Assembly (NCBI GenBank): GCA_005281725.1
Contig: SSBO01000012.1
Coordinates: forward strand, 1,656,194-1,720,193
Direction: 5' to 3'
Length of the DNA stretch: 64,000 nt
Source: Wuchereria bancrofti
Lineage: Eukaryota > Nematoda > Chromadorea > Rhabditida > Onchocercidae
Shown: piece by piece, positions 11,728-24,645 of the stretch
Layout: each line of letters opens with the position of its first letter
How positions within the stretch are numbered: the stretch's first letter is position 1
Made by a program: the position numbers and the translations under genes
The notes under the pieces: model-generated
The model's database searches: none
The model's input: the letters and a program-made list of their open reading frames with translations, nothing else
Told to the model about the DNA's origin: nothing

Positions 11728-13282
11728 TCAACTCTTGCTTTCGTCTAATTTCGTCAAGGAAAACAAATAATTCCTGAGTTCACCATCTTCTATCACATCC
11801 GGAATTACCCATGCATCGCTTCCATCAAGCTGTAAAGGATTACGACATAGCGGACACCAGCCCTTCTTCATTGATTTCCATTGTTCGATACATAACGAAC
11901 AAAAAGTATGAGCACACGGCAACACTACATCTGGTTTACGTTCCATACATATTATACATTCAGTAGCAGTAAGAGCTCTGAAAAAAAAACATTTAAACAA
12001 AAAAGATAAAAATTTATTTATAAAACTATCATTTATCTAAAAAATTACGACTCTGCAGTTAAAAAATATATTAGATACTACATATTTTCCGAAAACCACT
12101 CCGCAATCATAATACGATCCCGAAATGACATGAATTAAACAAGAAGTGATAGTAATACCGTTCAACACATCAGTAAAACAGATACAACTCAAATAATTTG
12201 ACAAAAATAAATGACTTGCTGACCTGTCCATATGTGCATTAAGGACGTGTCCTTGAAATAGTGTCAGCAGATAATATAATGACTTTTGAAGAGTCAGGAA
12301 TTGTTCAAATGTGAATACACGGTAGGAATCAGCCGACCTTGCATTAATCTAAATCAAACAGTGAATTTTAGGGTAAGTTGAATACGATCGACATTATGCT
12401 AAATGCAAAAATCATGTCAGAAGGAGTGAAAACAATTAAAGTAAGTTATGACATTTACGTTGTTCCTTAGGTATGAAAATCTCAATTTTAGTTCATTAGA
12501 ATAATCCTTTCGTGAACAATTAAAACACGTCATGCATCTGTAGGTAATGGCATTAACTGTTACATGATTCGAAATCACACGAAATTAAAATTGAACCATT
12601 ACTAGTTTGATTTCTAAAATTCATATATGACCAGTTTGATAATTACAACTTAAAGATGCAAAATAATGGATAAGGTTCAGAATAATGTAATATAACGTAA
12701 TCCTTTAGCCTATTACATTGAAATTAAAATTTAATAAGCAAAAAGAAAAAGTAGCAATGAGTAATGCAGAGAAAAACAACGAACGATTACTTTCAAAGTG
12801 CATATTCTAACAGTTATTTTCCAAAGCAACGTATTAGCACTGCCTTTTTTGATTGCAAACAATAAATGTCTTCCGTCCGAATCAACAAAATTAGCACATC
12901 TGAAAATTTTCACACTACACAGCTTCTTTTTTCAAAAGAAAAAACTGCACTTTTTCCTTTAATCATTGAACACTAAAAAAAAATAGCTATGTAAACGGAC
13001 ATCAACCACTTCATGAAAACATTCAGTTGGGTGTCTTATTTAAGTGTTCCGGAACTGGAAAAACTTAAGACTACACTTAACTCAGTAAACCATAAGCGTC
13101 AAATTTGGCTGACCAGAATGCTTATAGTGGCTAACACTATAGGCATTTTGCGTATGTCTTAATTGATGAATTAACCTGTCATTGAGTTCACAGATAAGCT
13201 TAACAAATTGCATCCACGTCATTGACAACATTTCAATTGTGTTTTGTGACTTCCTTGAAAGTATACTTCGCTCTTGGCCCAT
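11728..13282 (-). CDS. RNF141: RING finger E3 ubiquitin ligase, RNF141-like
   Basis: Four exons, read 5' to 3': 13282-13176, 12899-12791, 12348-12224, 11977-11728; 196 aa. The protein starts MGQ, a possible N-myristoylation site as in vertebrate RNF141. It then carries an ELND block, a HLLFAIKKG block followed by WKITVRI, and a FTFEQFLTLQKS helix that match the RNF141 layout as I recall it. The C3HC4 RING is complete: C121, C124, C135, H137, C140, C143, C155, C158. The tail after the RING (SDAWVIPD) also matches. The protein is somewhat shorter than the human one (about 230 aa). It probably transfers ubiquitin with an E2; its substrate is unknown. The start faces the SLC41 gene across about 700 bp. 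Confidence 0.88.
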
Positions 13283-13981
13283 TCTGCTGAAACTAACAAC
13301 TTTATTAATCTAATGACTGTAAACATGTAAGCATTTATCCAAAAATAAACAAATATAATCGTTTTTATTCAATAACAGCACATATGCTTTAAAAACATTA
13401 GCACAATGACAGGTATGTAAATAACTGCATACATTATGTTCTAAAACAAAAATCTTGAGGGAAAAAAAAAGAAAAACCACGCCTTATCGGTTTTAATGGA
13501 AACGATTCATGCCAGTAATGTAAAATCGAAATTTTTTTTCATTGTACAAAAAGAAAATATGTAATGCTTTATAATTATATAAATTTAAAATAATTATTAC
13601 CAATTTGTTGAATTCACCTCCCTTCCCTTCCCCTTTTTTTTTGAGAACAAAGTTCAAATTCCGAAAATGCTGTGTTGGCTGATCCGTTGTTCTCCAGAAA
13701 AGCTGGCTAGACTAAACAGATGTTGAAATTTTGCGAATGTGACATTAGCAATGGTAGTTTTATGGTTTTGAATTTTTGTGACGTATGAGTGAATGGTTCA
13801 TTGTTTAAAATTAAGGTTAATAGGAAGAAGAAATCATTTGGATAAATGTCATACAGTGAGTAATTCTAATATTTGCATATTTCCGTATTTCGTATGTTCA
13901 TTATTTTCTATTGCATTTTATATTATTATTCTATTTATTCGTTTTGCTTTTGCATTTCAGGAATGTATATATGATCAATGA
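13283..13981. promoter_or_regulatory. Shared intergenic region between divergent RNF141 and SLC41 genes
   Basis: About 700 bases separate the two divergent start codons, so both promoters should lie here. I see no clear TATA box. The pyrimidine-AG just before 13952 may be the acceptor for the SLC41 transcript leader. Confidence 0.45.
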
Positions 13982-16900
13982 ATGGAGGCGATGAAAATGT
14001 AAGTATTTTTGAAATAAAATAGAATGTAATACTGAAGAAACTATGAAAGATAAATAAAATTCGGTAAGAAGTATTCATCAATTTTTGGATTGAGTGAAGA
14101 ATTCTATACGTCAAATTTTATATTATATAGATTATAAATCATTTATGTCAACTAATTTGCTTCAAAATAAATTGATTAACACATATTTCTACTGCACATA
14201 CTATTGGCAGTAACATAACTAGTGATAAGTGTTATAATTTTGACAGCTTATAAAATATCATCTGTGATGTAAGTTTCTTTTCATGCTTTCGTAAGGGATT
14301 TTGTAGTTTGAGATATTAATATATTAATGGTGTTTGAGAGAAAATATGGCAGAAAAGCCACAAGGGAAGATGTGAAAATCATATAAATCAAAAAAAAAAA
14401 ACAAAAAAAATGCATGCAACAATTTTCATTGTTGTCTGCATTAAACACATATTTCTGCATCTACATTTTACTACCATTTTGTTGAGCCGAAATGCTATTA
14501 AATTTTGAAAAAATCTTAGCCTCTTAGATGAGATATAACACAAAATGGATTTAATTTCAAGTTTAACAGAAGACACCATGATGAAAGCAAATTATTACAA
14601 GTGAAACGGCGACGATTCCGGGGTGAAAACAGCAAGATGGATGTTGGAAATGTCGAAAGTGTAAGTAAATTCGCTCTTTTATGGTAGATAGGCGAGGAAA
14701 TTCTTTTCCTTTTTTTCATTATTCCCAAGTATTTTGTGTTATATGTAGATGTAGATGCTTTTGAAATTTTGTCAAGTGAATGATAATTCTAATTTATAAT
14801 ATTTTCCTTATTAAGCCTAGTGGATTTCGAGATGATAAAGTTTAATGTAGAAAGATGTAATTTAGGAGCTGGATGGTTTGAAAACAAAATTTGAATTGAG
14901 GAATGTTTCTGTATCAGCTTCACGCTGTGGTCCATCGTATAAGCCTGAAGTGACGGATAGCAAATTTAACAACGAGACTGATTCAATACCAATGTTGAAA
15001 AGAATGAGAGAGATGTTGAATTCGAATATCGCTAAAGGCGAAACAAGCCTTGTTTTTAAGTATCTTTCCTTTCGGAATTTTTGATATCCTACCTACTAAC
15101 TGCTAATTTTCAGTACTATGTCAATTATTTTTTAACCTAGATTTTGCTTCTTCATTTAATCTAACAATGACCAGTAACAGTTTCTTAGGTTTGCTTTGCA
15201 TTTTGAAAATTATTGTTTGCGTCGAATAATCAGTAGTATGGTCATTGTGGATTTGTTCTATAATTTGTAGACATTTTTATGTGGATTGATTTTGTCAACA
15301 TTTAGTTATTTTGCTTCAAACTTTAACTCTTAACTGAAGCAGATTAAAGCATAATAAGCTACACTAATTCTAATTTAAATGTTGTGTAGCTATGTTATTT
15401 CAGTAGTGGAGACAGTATACAGTCTGCTTCTGATGAAGATTTTAGTTTTACTCATGCAAACATCCTTGACTCAAGCATGTCTACTACATCTTCGTGTAGT
15501 TTGTTTTTACAGGTGTGGATTGAAGATAATATAACTTTTTATGTTATCGGTTCATTTATATAGAATTGTTTTGACTTCATTTCAAAGTTTCATTTACTTC
15601 ATACTTATTCAAAATTTTATTTATACATGGTGATGAAGAATTCGTCTTTCATCCAGCGTTTTTTTTTTTTGGACTTTGCAAACTTTTAAATTTATTTCAG
15701 ATATTATTTCCTTTCGTTCCTGCTGGCCTTGGGATGGTTTTTGCTGGATTTATTCTTGATATTGTACAACACTGGAATCTTTTTATTGAGGTATGTCTTC
15801 AGTTGCCTAGCATTTTTTAAGCTAGGTTTCTTCGGGTCACACTCTTGAATGCCTTAAAAATCTCTACTTCATTAAATTTTATAGGTACCTGAAACATTCA
15901 TTTTGGTTCCTGCATTACTTGGTTTGAAAGGAAATCTTGAAATGACCTTTGCATCCAGATTATCAACATTGGTAGGTTAACTTATTCTTTCTTTTTGTGG
16001 TTCCATTGTTTCATATAACCGTTAATGCCTCCTGCTGAGTTTGCTGTCGAGATTGAAATAGATTCATGATATTCGTTTTATTCACTAATAACTGGTTAAT
16101 AGTGCTGTGTATATGTAAGCCAAATAAGATAATATCTATTTAAACAATCGTGTCAGGCCAACATGGGACGAATGAACTCAAATCCGAAGAAGATTATTGT
16201 TGCAAACTTGGCTCTCATTCAAGTACAAGCAATTGTTGTAGCATTTCTGGCTTCTAGCTTTGCTGTTACGCTAGCATGGATACCGAAGGGGCAGGTGATT
16301 CTGTTAATTTCAAAAAGTGGTCTCTACACCAGTTTATCATTGTACTTCGATCCCAGAGAATGAGAATGTAGTTGATATTAGCAGTTTTATATGTAAATGC
16401 AGAAATTAATAGAAATGATTTATGCAGTAGTTTAGTTAATTTACTTTCATTCGTACCCGTCGGCTGTATTAGTGGTAAATGGGCCTAGGTAAAGAATTGC
16501 AGCAAAGCCTGAACAAATCCTATATTTTTTTTTAACAAAATTTAGTGTGAAAAAAAAAAAAACTGAAATCGCTAATGTTTAGTTTCAGTTTACATTCTGT
16601 TGCGAAACTAACAGCTTAATGTTGTGCATGTATTACTTTTATAATCTCGAAAATACTTCTTAAAGTCAATCCTTTAAAAGCTTACGGTTGACAACCAAAT
16701 GATTAACGTGGGCTTTGTCGTTCAAAATTTTGACCATGTTTTTTTAGCAAATGTAAAATTTCAGATTGATTGGTCTCATGCTTCTTTATTATGTGCAAGC
16801 AGTCTAACAACGGCATCACTGACATCATTAGTGCTTAGTACGGTTGTGATATGTGTCGTTTTAATTTCACGGAATTTCGACATAAATCCCGACAATATTG

Positions 16901-18959
16901 CAACACCAATTGCTGCTTCATTGGGTGATCTTACTACCTTAGGAGTTCTGTCATTATTAGGTAATTGTCTAGTTCCAAAACGCTAATTGACTTCTATATT
17001 TGTACTATGCAATTATATCATGATTTTAATATAAGCTTAGATTTTGCCAGATTTTATACGTAGTCGGTGGTCATAAAATTCTTTTTACCTTTGACTTGGT
17101 AGAATTTGGAATCGACATTTTCACTTGATCAGGCGATGACAGATGCTTCACATCTTCATTCAGAACCTCAAATAACATAATTCTAGGGATCGAAACAGGG
17201 AAGGAAGCAGACGGCGCAGCCGTCTTGCGCTGAACCTTTATGAATGAATGACCCATTTACTTTTGAATTGTTAAAGATCTAATGTTTTCTAAGAACAAAG
17301 AAGGGGAGAAGCATCGTGTGTTGCAAGATTTTCACATACTTACGAAGAAAACAAAGAGGAAAGATAACAAAAATGGCTTGGAAGATAAAGGTGAGAATTA
17401 GAGGAAACAAAGATAGCTTAGTGGACAAAGCACTTAATCTACTTTGTATCACTTCCTCATAGTGCTATAACGCTTCCAACAAGATAAATACGTCATCCTT
17501 ACTACTTGTCTCTGTTACATGAAAATTCTTGTAATTTTCATGTTTGAGCTTATATTTCGATTAGTTTCACTTGCACTTTCAGTTTTTCATGATTTTTCTT
17601 ATCTTAACTCCGATGCAAACTTTGAGTAACGAATTCTTCTAGGTTCGATATTTCTCCACGCACATCTCAATGATACTTGGCTTAATGTTGGTGTAATTGT
17701 AACATTCATAATGGCTACACCTTTCTGGATTTATCTGGCACGAAAAGATAAAGGTACAGTCGATGTGCTGGAAAATGGTTGGTCACCTATTATATTCAGC
17801 ATGTTGATAAGTAGTGCTGGTGGTTTTGTGCTAGAAAGCACTATCAAACGATTTCCGAAAATTGCAATGTTTCAACCTGTTATAAATGGTAAGTTGGAAG
17901 AACATTAATTTTACCGGAGATTTTTGTGCTTAAAGTTCTTATAAACTCGTTTCTTTTTCTTCATCGTGGTTTGTATATATGCTATTCTTTGATAACTTTG
18001 AAAATACAAGTGACCATTTCGTCCATAGAAGGCTATTTTTTTGAGAGTTTTTTCTTTTACAGGAGTTGGTGGCAACCTTGCAGCTATTCAAGCTAGTCGT
18101 CTTGCTACTTTCTATCATCAGCATTGTCCATTTGGAACATTAAGTGATACTTTATCAAGTCGGTTCAGTTTTAGACGAGCATTCTTTTCTAATGGTAAGC
18201 GTCTTTTTTCTGAGTTCACTTTTTTTAACTAAACTTTTTTAGCTTTACTCTTTAAATTCTTTAGATACTATAATATACTTTGTGGTTGCTGAAAATTTTG
18301 CCAATATTACTGTATTAGAAGTTATTGTATAAAAAAGTGATTTTTAGATATAGATGCGCATTCAGCTCGTGTGTTGCTTTTGTTTGTAGTTCCTTGCCAT
18401 ATGTTCTTCAATTGGATTATACAGATTTTACACAAAGGGAGTAGTCTACCATCTGGATCACTTTTTACTAGCATTTATATTTGTGCAGCATTGGTGCAGG
18501 TTAAACACTTATTTTTCTGAAAAAAAAAGAAATGAAATCTAAGATTATCTTGACGAGCTTTGTTTCGTTTTTACTAGTAAGTGGAACCAACTCCTGTCAA
18601 CTAGGTTACTGCACATTTACCACTGAAATAATTATGAGTTTTATTCAAACTGGAATTTATCGCATTTATTTTAATATTGCTTGCTTTCATGGAATTTGTA
18701 TTTGACGGAATAAATGGGGAAAAGTCTGGATTTTATGCGTGAGCAAGTTAGAAATTGGGAATGAGTGATTGGTTTTCAGGTTTTATCACTACTTTACGTT
18801 TGTCAATTGCTTGTTGCCTTTTTATGGTCAATACGGATGGATCCAGATTGTGCTGCAATACCATACTTAACAGCTCTTGGTGATTTGTTTGGTACATTTT
18901 TACTATTTCTAATATTTGCTTCTCTTTCTTGGTTTAACAAAGGTGGAAATTTACGGTGA
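13982..18959 (+). CDS. Magnesium transporter, SLC41 family (MgtE-like)
   Basis: Twelve exons: 13982-13998, 14570-14660, 14866-15059, 15404-15512, 15701-15790, 15885-15971, 16157-16294, 16765-16960, 17643-17888, 18063-18194, 18348-18499, 18780-18959; 543 aa. The start ATG is fixed by an in-frame TGA immediately upstream. Residues 1-135 are a polar cytosolic region. Then come two MgtE-type membrane domains. The first has [26 protein letters not shown] and [16 protein letters not shown]. The second has [20 protein letters not shown] and [19 protein letters not shown]. This repeat pair is the SLC41A1/A2/A3 hallmark. The family exchanges Mg2+ across the plasma or inner membrane. In the second repeat DPDC replaces the DPDN I recall from vertebrates. 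A poly(A) signal lies at 19232-19237. Confidence 0.93.
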
Positions 18960-20926
18960 TATAATAATTGCATTTCTTGAAGCTGCTATTCCCACTGGTT
19001 CTTTTTCATTAAAAATGTAGATTCATATATCGTAACTTAATTGTTGTAGATGTAAATTAATTGAAGTTGTGCAAGTTTATCATTCATTTTTTTGTTTTGT
19101 TTTTGCTTATTTTGAGACTCTTATATGCTAGAATCAACCAAGTTTCCAAAATATCCATGCATATGCATGTGTGTTTATGTATACTTTTAAAGGATTTCAT
19201 ATATTTTTTCTTTCCTGTCGGTTTCTTCGCTAATAAAGTGATATGGCATTGTGTATTGATGGTGGTTAAGTCATTTTATTGACTACCTCATTTTTTTATA
19301 CCATACAGAGAAAAAACTTTGCCTGTGACGGTTGCTTTTCAGTTACATGCTGAATGTTGAAATTAATAATTGCAATAATTTGAGACATTTGCACTTTTTT
19401 CATTATTTTATTGAAAGTTCATCACTATCAATGAAGAAGAAAATTTGGATTTTTTTTTTTTTTTTTTTTTGGAATTTCGAACTATATTTCACGTCTTCCT
19501 TCTTTCAATTTATCCCGTGATCAATTCAGAACAGTCATATCTTGAGGATTTTAACTCTAATAAAATTATGGTTGTCCAGCGTATATGATACAATGTAAAT
19601 TCCTTATCTTAAGGAAACCGGACAGAACGATTCATTTCACTGTGTGGTGACAATGATAATACGAAATTCAGTCGTTGTGTAGCAAGATTGCTCCAAACGA
19701 ACTAATTACACTATTAAGAGCGAAAAAACATGATTTTATGAATTTTTGCTGAGATACCGAATTAAATTCTTAACTATTACAAAATTCCATTCTCATTCTG
19801 ACGATAAAATGCACCACACCACTGTTGACATCAGGTGTGGTTTAGAGTGTCACATGTCCTTCTTCATATGTAAACATTTCCACTCATTTTAATGCGATGT
19901 GTTACTGTGATAGCTATAAGCATAATTTATATTATTTATTTATAACTATTGGATGATACAGATTAGATGATAATTTAGTTGTAGTCATCTATTATTTGCA
20001 AATTAAAATTTTCTAATTTTACACTACTTTAAAATTGCGACATTTCTGCAGCAGAAAATTTACTGCCAGTTAAGTGATTGTCTATTAACAGTTTACCTTA
20101 CCTCTCTAATAATCAATGATGAGGAAAGTTGAAATGCTATTAAATTCAAATGCAAATTATAAATTTTTTAGTATCATTCAGTATCAGTTTTTTTTTTCCT
20201 ACCAATAACATTAATAGCATTGATATTATCTTTCCATTTTCTTTTTATTCTTGCAAATTCATTAAGTTACATCATCATTTTTTTCAATATATGCATAGAA
20301 AGTAGTTCGTCAAAATGACATTTGTATTTCATCCATGTAACAAATACGATCATTCACTGTTGATCACATTCCACTTGTTTTATTTTATCTTATCAGTTGA
20401 TATCATCTTGTTTGTATTATCACTCATACTTTTATATTACTTTCTCATGCATTTATTTCTGCTATTGAACATTCATTGTGTTCATTCTATAATTTATAAG
20501 CATTAATTCTCCCTTCTCAACATTCTATTTCATTTTTGTTTATCAGTGATAATAGAATTAGGCTGTTTTAGAAAAGAAATTGAAATTTATCATTTTTTTT
20601 TCTTTTTCTTTCTTTATCTTTTGTTTTAAAAGAAATGTGAAAATTTTTGCATCAACTAATTATTTCCTAAAATTTGTAATGATTTCTTAATGCATTTACA
20701 TGATTATTAATTTAGTTTATTTGCTTATCTTTTTTCTTTCTATTAAGTTTTGATAACTGATCACTATCATTAATATTACGATAATGTAACAAATCATATA
20801 TTCCCAACATTATGATTATTCAGAATGTTTACGTCATAAATGTTATTTCTATTTGAATTACTTCTGATTGATGATAATCTATAAGTATATCATTTGATTA
20901 TTCCAGAAGTGTAACTGTTTTCTGGA
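18960..20926. other. Intergenic region between SLC41 and GCAT genes
   Basis: This contains the SLC41 3' UTR with AATAAA at 19232-19237 and a long T run near 19450. The rest is AT-rich sequence with no supported gene. The promoter of the downstream gene should lie at its right end. Confidence 0.45.
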
Positions 20927-23900
20927 ATGGCTGCTCAACAAATATTATTTAATCGTATTAGATTATTCCATTTTTCATTAAATCATAGTTATTCCACAGC
21001 TCGACAACAATTTATTGATTTATTAAATAAGGAACTTAGCACAATTCAAGTTAGTCTATTTCTATTCTTAATAAATTCTCATAATAGTTATTATACCAAA
21101 AACATTTCATAAATGATATAGATAATTATCATAGTGATAATTTTTAGGATGCTGGTACATATAAGAATGAACGAGTTATCGTTGGTCGACAAGGAATGGA
21201 AATTAAAATTATAAATTACAATATGCCATTGTTAAATTTTTGTGCTAATAATTATCTTGGTAAATTATATCTTTTCTTTTTCTCCTTTTTTTTCTTTTTC
21301 TTAAAATAATTAAATATCTATAATGGGAAATTATTCTATGCAACTATTTGTAAAACAGGCAAACTTTTCAATAGATTTTATTTTTATCAGGATTAAGTAG
21401 TCATCCAGAAGTGATCAAAGCTGGACAGAAAGCAATAGATACTCATGGTGCTGGTATGAGTTCAGTAAGATTTATTTGTGGAACACAAGATATACATCGA
21501 ACTTTGGAACGGAAACTTGCCAAATTTCATGATCGTGAAGATGCTATCCTATATGCAGCTTGTTTTGATGCTAATGGAGGATTATTTGAAGTGCTTACAA
21601 GTAGTTTGAGGCATTTTTGCATGAATTAATTTATCTTTATTATTGCTTACTTATTTTGTCATTTAGCATTAACAAAATGTGCTGCAAATGTGAAATATTT
21701 TACAATAAGGAAATGATTTATGTCTTATGTACACTTTTCATAACTATAATTGGCCCAATGCGATCTTTAGTTAGATATCTTTGATTTTTGATTGGATATG
21801 AATTGCCATGTTTTATCTTAATTGCATATCATTAATTAGACATGGTAGTTTAATGATGGAGATGTGATGAGCAGATTATATAAGACTATTTTGCTTATAT
21901 ATTGTTAACAGAGAAGTTATTTATTATTATTATTACTATTATTATTATTATTATTGTTATTATTATTTCGTTTATTTTAATTCCACACTGTTTATAATTA
22001 ATGAACATTGTAGATGATGAGGATGCAGTTATTTCTGATGAGCTTAATCATGCCTCAATTATCGATGGTATACGATTATGTAAAGCGAAACGTTATCGTT
22101 ACAGACATGTCGATTTGAATCATTTAGAACAAATTTTAAAAGAAACTCAAAGTAAATCGTTAATTTTTTTTTTTATGCTAATGATATATAATCCATAATT
22201 GTTTTATTTTTCTTTTTTTATCTGGAAAAAAAAGAGATGAAAAGATTAAATTTCGAATTTAGAAACTATTACAAGATTTAAAAAGTGATATATGATTTAC
22301 TTCATGTCCTTCTTTCTTTTTTTCTAGATTTTCAAAATCTTCATTTTATTTTTCAAATTTACATTTAAATCTTAGCAACAAATTTTGAAGATAGGAGACG
22401 ACGAATAATTGCTACCGATGGCGTTTTCAGTATGGATGGTGATGTAGCTCCATTGAAGGAAATATGTGATCTTGCAGATCGATTTAATGCACTCGTTTTC
22501 GTTGATGATTGCCATGCAACTGGTTGAATTATAGTATTGATAATAATGATAAGCATTCCATTCAAATAATTTACAAAAAAAAAAGAAAAATGTTTTTTCC
22601 CTTATCGATCAGTAGTAGAGTTTAAGATAATGTAACAAAAAAAAAAGTGTGAAAAAATCTAAGAAAAGATTAAAATGATAGTTTTTTTTTTTTTTTTTTT
22701 CAGGCTTTTTCGGACCAACTGGTCGTGGTACAGAAGAACATCTTGGTATTCAAGGACGTATTGATATAATTAATTCTACACTTGGAAAAGCTTTAGGTGG
22801 TACAATGGGTGGATATACTACAGGACCTAAGCCATTTATCGATCTTTTAAGGCAACGCTCTCGACCATATTTATTCTCGAATTCATTAGCGCCATCCATT
22901 GTTGGCTCTTCCATTAAGGTAATCTAATTTTAGTAACAATACGTCAAATTTTCAAAAATGTTTCTCATCGATTTTGATGCATTTAATCTCAAAAATTTTT
23001 CTATGTGTGAGATCGATTTAATATGCTTAAATTCTATTTTTATTCCATTCACAAAAAAAAAATGAAATTCAAATGTTATATTTTTTCAATTTCCTATTGC
23101 AGATATATCGCTTAATTAATTATATTTTTTATTATGGTTTATTCAATTCTTATTTTGAAAACAACAAATGTTTTAGTCATATTGTTATTAAGATCATATC
23201 ACTACATTTATTCCCGAATGACGGATATATACTTACTTTATAGGCAATAAAATGGAAACAAAAAATTTTTTCATCATTTAGGTTCTTGATTTATTGACCA
23301 ATTCATCGGAATTTACAAATTCTTTAAAATCCAATATATCTCATTTTCGTAAATCGCTTACTGATGCTGGTTTCAACGTGATGGGCAATTCCGATCATCC
23401 GATTTGTCCAGTATTTCTGGGTGATGCAAAGTATTTTTCATATTTTCCTTCTTATTGCTCATATTATAAGAATATCACTCTTTGTCCTCATACTTGTGTA
23501 GGAGGAAAAAAGCGATAGGAATTTTAATTTTAAAATTAATAATTTACAAACAGATTGGCTTCAACATTTGCGGATGAAATGCTTAAAGAAGGCATATATG
23601 TTATTGGATTTAGCTATCCTGTAGTACCCAAAGATAAGGCAAGAATTCGTGTTCAGGTATTTCTCTTTTTTTTTTTAATTTCTTACATATCAAACATAAA
23701 GGATAAAGATGTGATGTCGTCATTTTTTTTTTTTTTTATTTTCACTCTCTTTCTTTCTCCTCCTTTTTCAATCAATCGCTCTTTTTAATCAAATTCCAAT
23801 TCTTGATATTTGAAATAATCTATGATTTAGAATGATAGTACAGTAAAGATTATAGTTTTTGATTAATTAAAATTCCCTATATTTGCTTACAAAAGGATTT

Positions 23901-24042
23901 GAAGGAATGTTTTCAAAAATTTTATTTTCTTTCATTTTAAAAATAAAATAAAATTTAGATTTCCGCAGCTCATACAAAACAACAAATCGACCAATGCATT
24001 AGCGCATTCAAAACGATTGGCAAGAAACTTAACGTTATCTAA
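20927..24042 (+). CDS. GCAT: Glycine C-acetyltransferase (2-amino-3-ketobutyrate CoA ligase)
   Basis: Nine exons: 20927-21049, 21148-21259, 21391-21600, 22014-22151, 22376-22522, 22704-22918, 23282-23430, 23554-23656, 23959-24042; 426 aa, close to human GCAT (about 419). The PLP-dependent enzyme cleaves 2-amino-3-ketobutyrate, made from threonine, to glycine and acetyl-CoA in mitochondria. The first 25 residues ([18 protein letters not shown]) look like a presequence. Family blocks are intact: [51 protein letters not shown], the PLP lysine K272 in [19 protein letters not shown] and [19 protein letters not shown]. It lies tail to tail with proline dehydrogenase. Its poly(A) signal is probably AATAAA at 24484-24489. 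Confidence 0.95.
21918..21967. repeat. (TAT)n microsatellite in GCAT intron 3
   Basis: An almost pure TTA/TAT trinucleotide run of about 50 bases with two interruptions lies within the intron. Confidence 0.85.
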
Positions 24043-24645
24043 AATCAGTTCATCAATATCAAAAGTGTATCAGTCAGTTGCATCACATTCTCTATTCCAT
24101 ACACATTATGTTTGATTTTAATTTTAATCTTTAACCTTTTTAGAATTTTATTTATATTTCAAACAATGTTACTTCATTTGTTATTCACTATCATTTAACC
24201 TCTACAAATCTTTGCTCAGAGTCAACTTGATTTAATAAGATGATTGGCCTAATTTCAGATTATAGTTGTTCTGTTGAAAAATATTATCAACTATTGAGAT
24301 ATTGCACTACGCTTTAGTGATGCATAGGTTGAAATTGAACGTGATGAGAAGTTTCACATTCATAATTCTTAAATAACAAGACTTGACTAAGAAGATATTG
24401 ATTAACAGATAAATGATAGCGCAACTAAGTTGCTTTCTTGTAACAATTTCAGGCATTTAGATCATTTATAAATTTTATTTGATAATAAATATATAAAAAT
24501 ACATAATTCGACAACACAACTGAAACATATGTTAAATTGAAAACAGAGGTATTGAAAAGTGATAAATCTTCACCATAGTTGTACATCATTTTAATTTGAT
24601 ATCAAAGTGACTTGAATATTTAGCCCAATAATTTATGTCGTATGA
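24043..24645. terminator. Overlapping 3' ends of GCAT (+) and PRODH (-)
   Basis: This 603-base region lies between two convergent stop codons. The plus strand carries AATAAA at 24484-24489, and the minus strand carries AATAAA complementary to 24474-24479. The two poly(A) signals are thus about five bases apart and point in opposite directions. Transcripts using them would overlap at their 3' ends. Confidence 0.55.
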
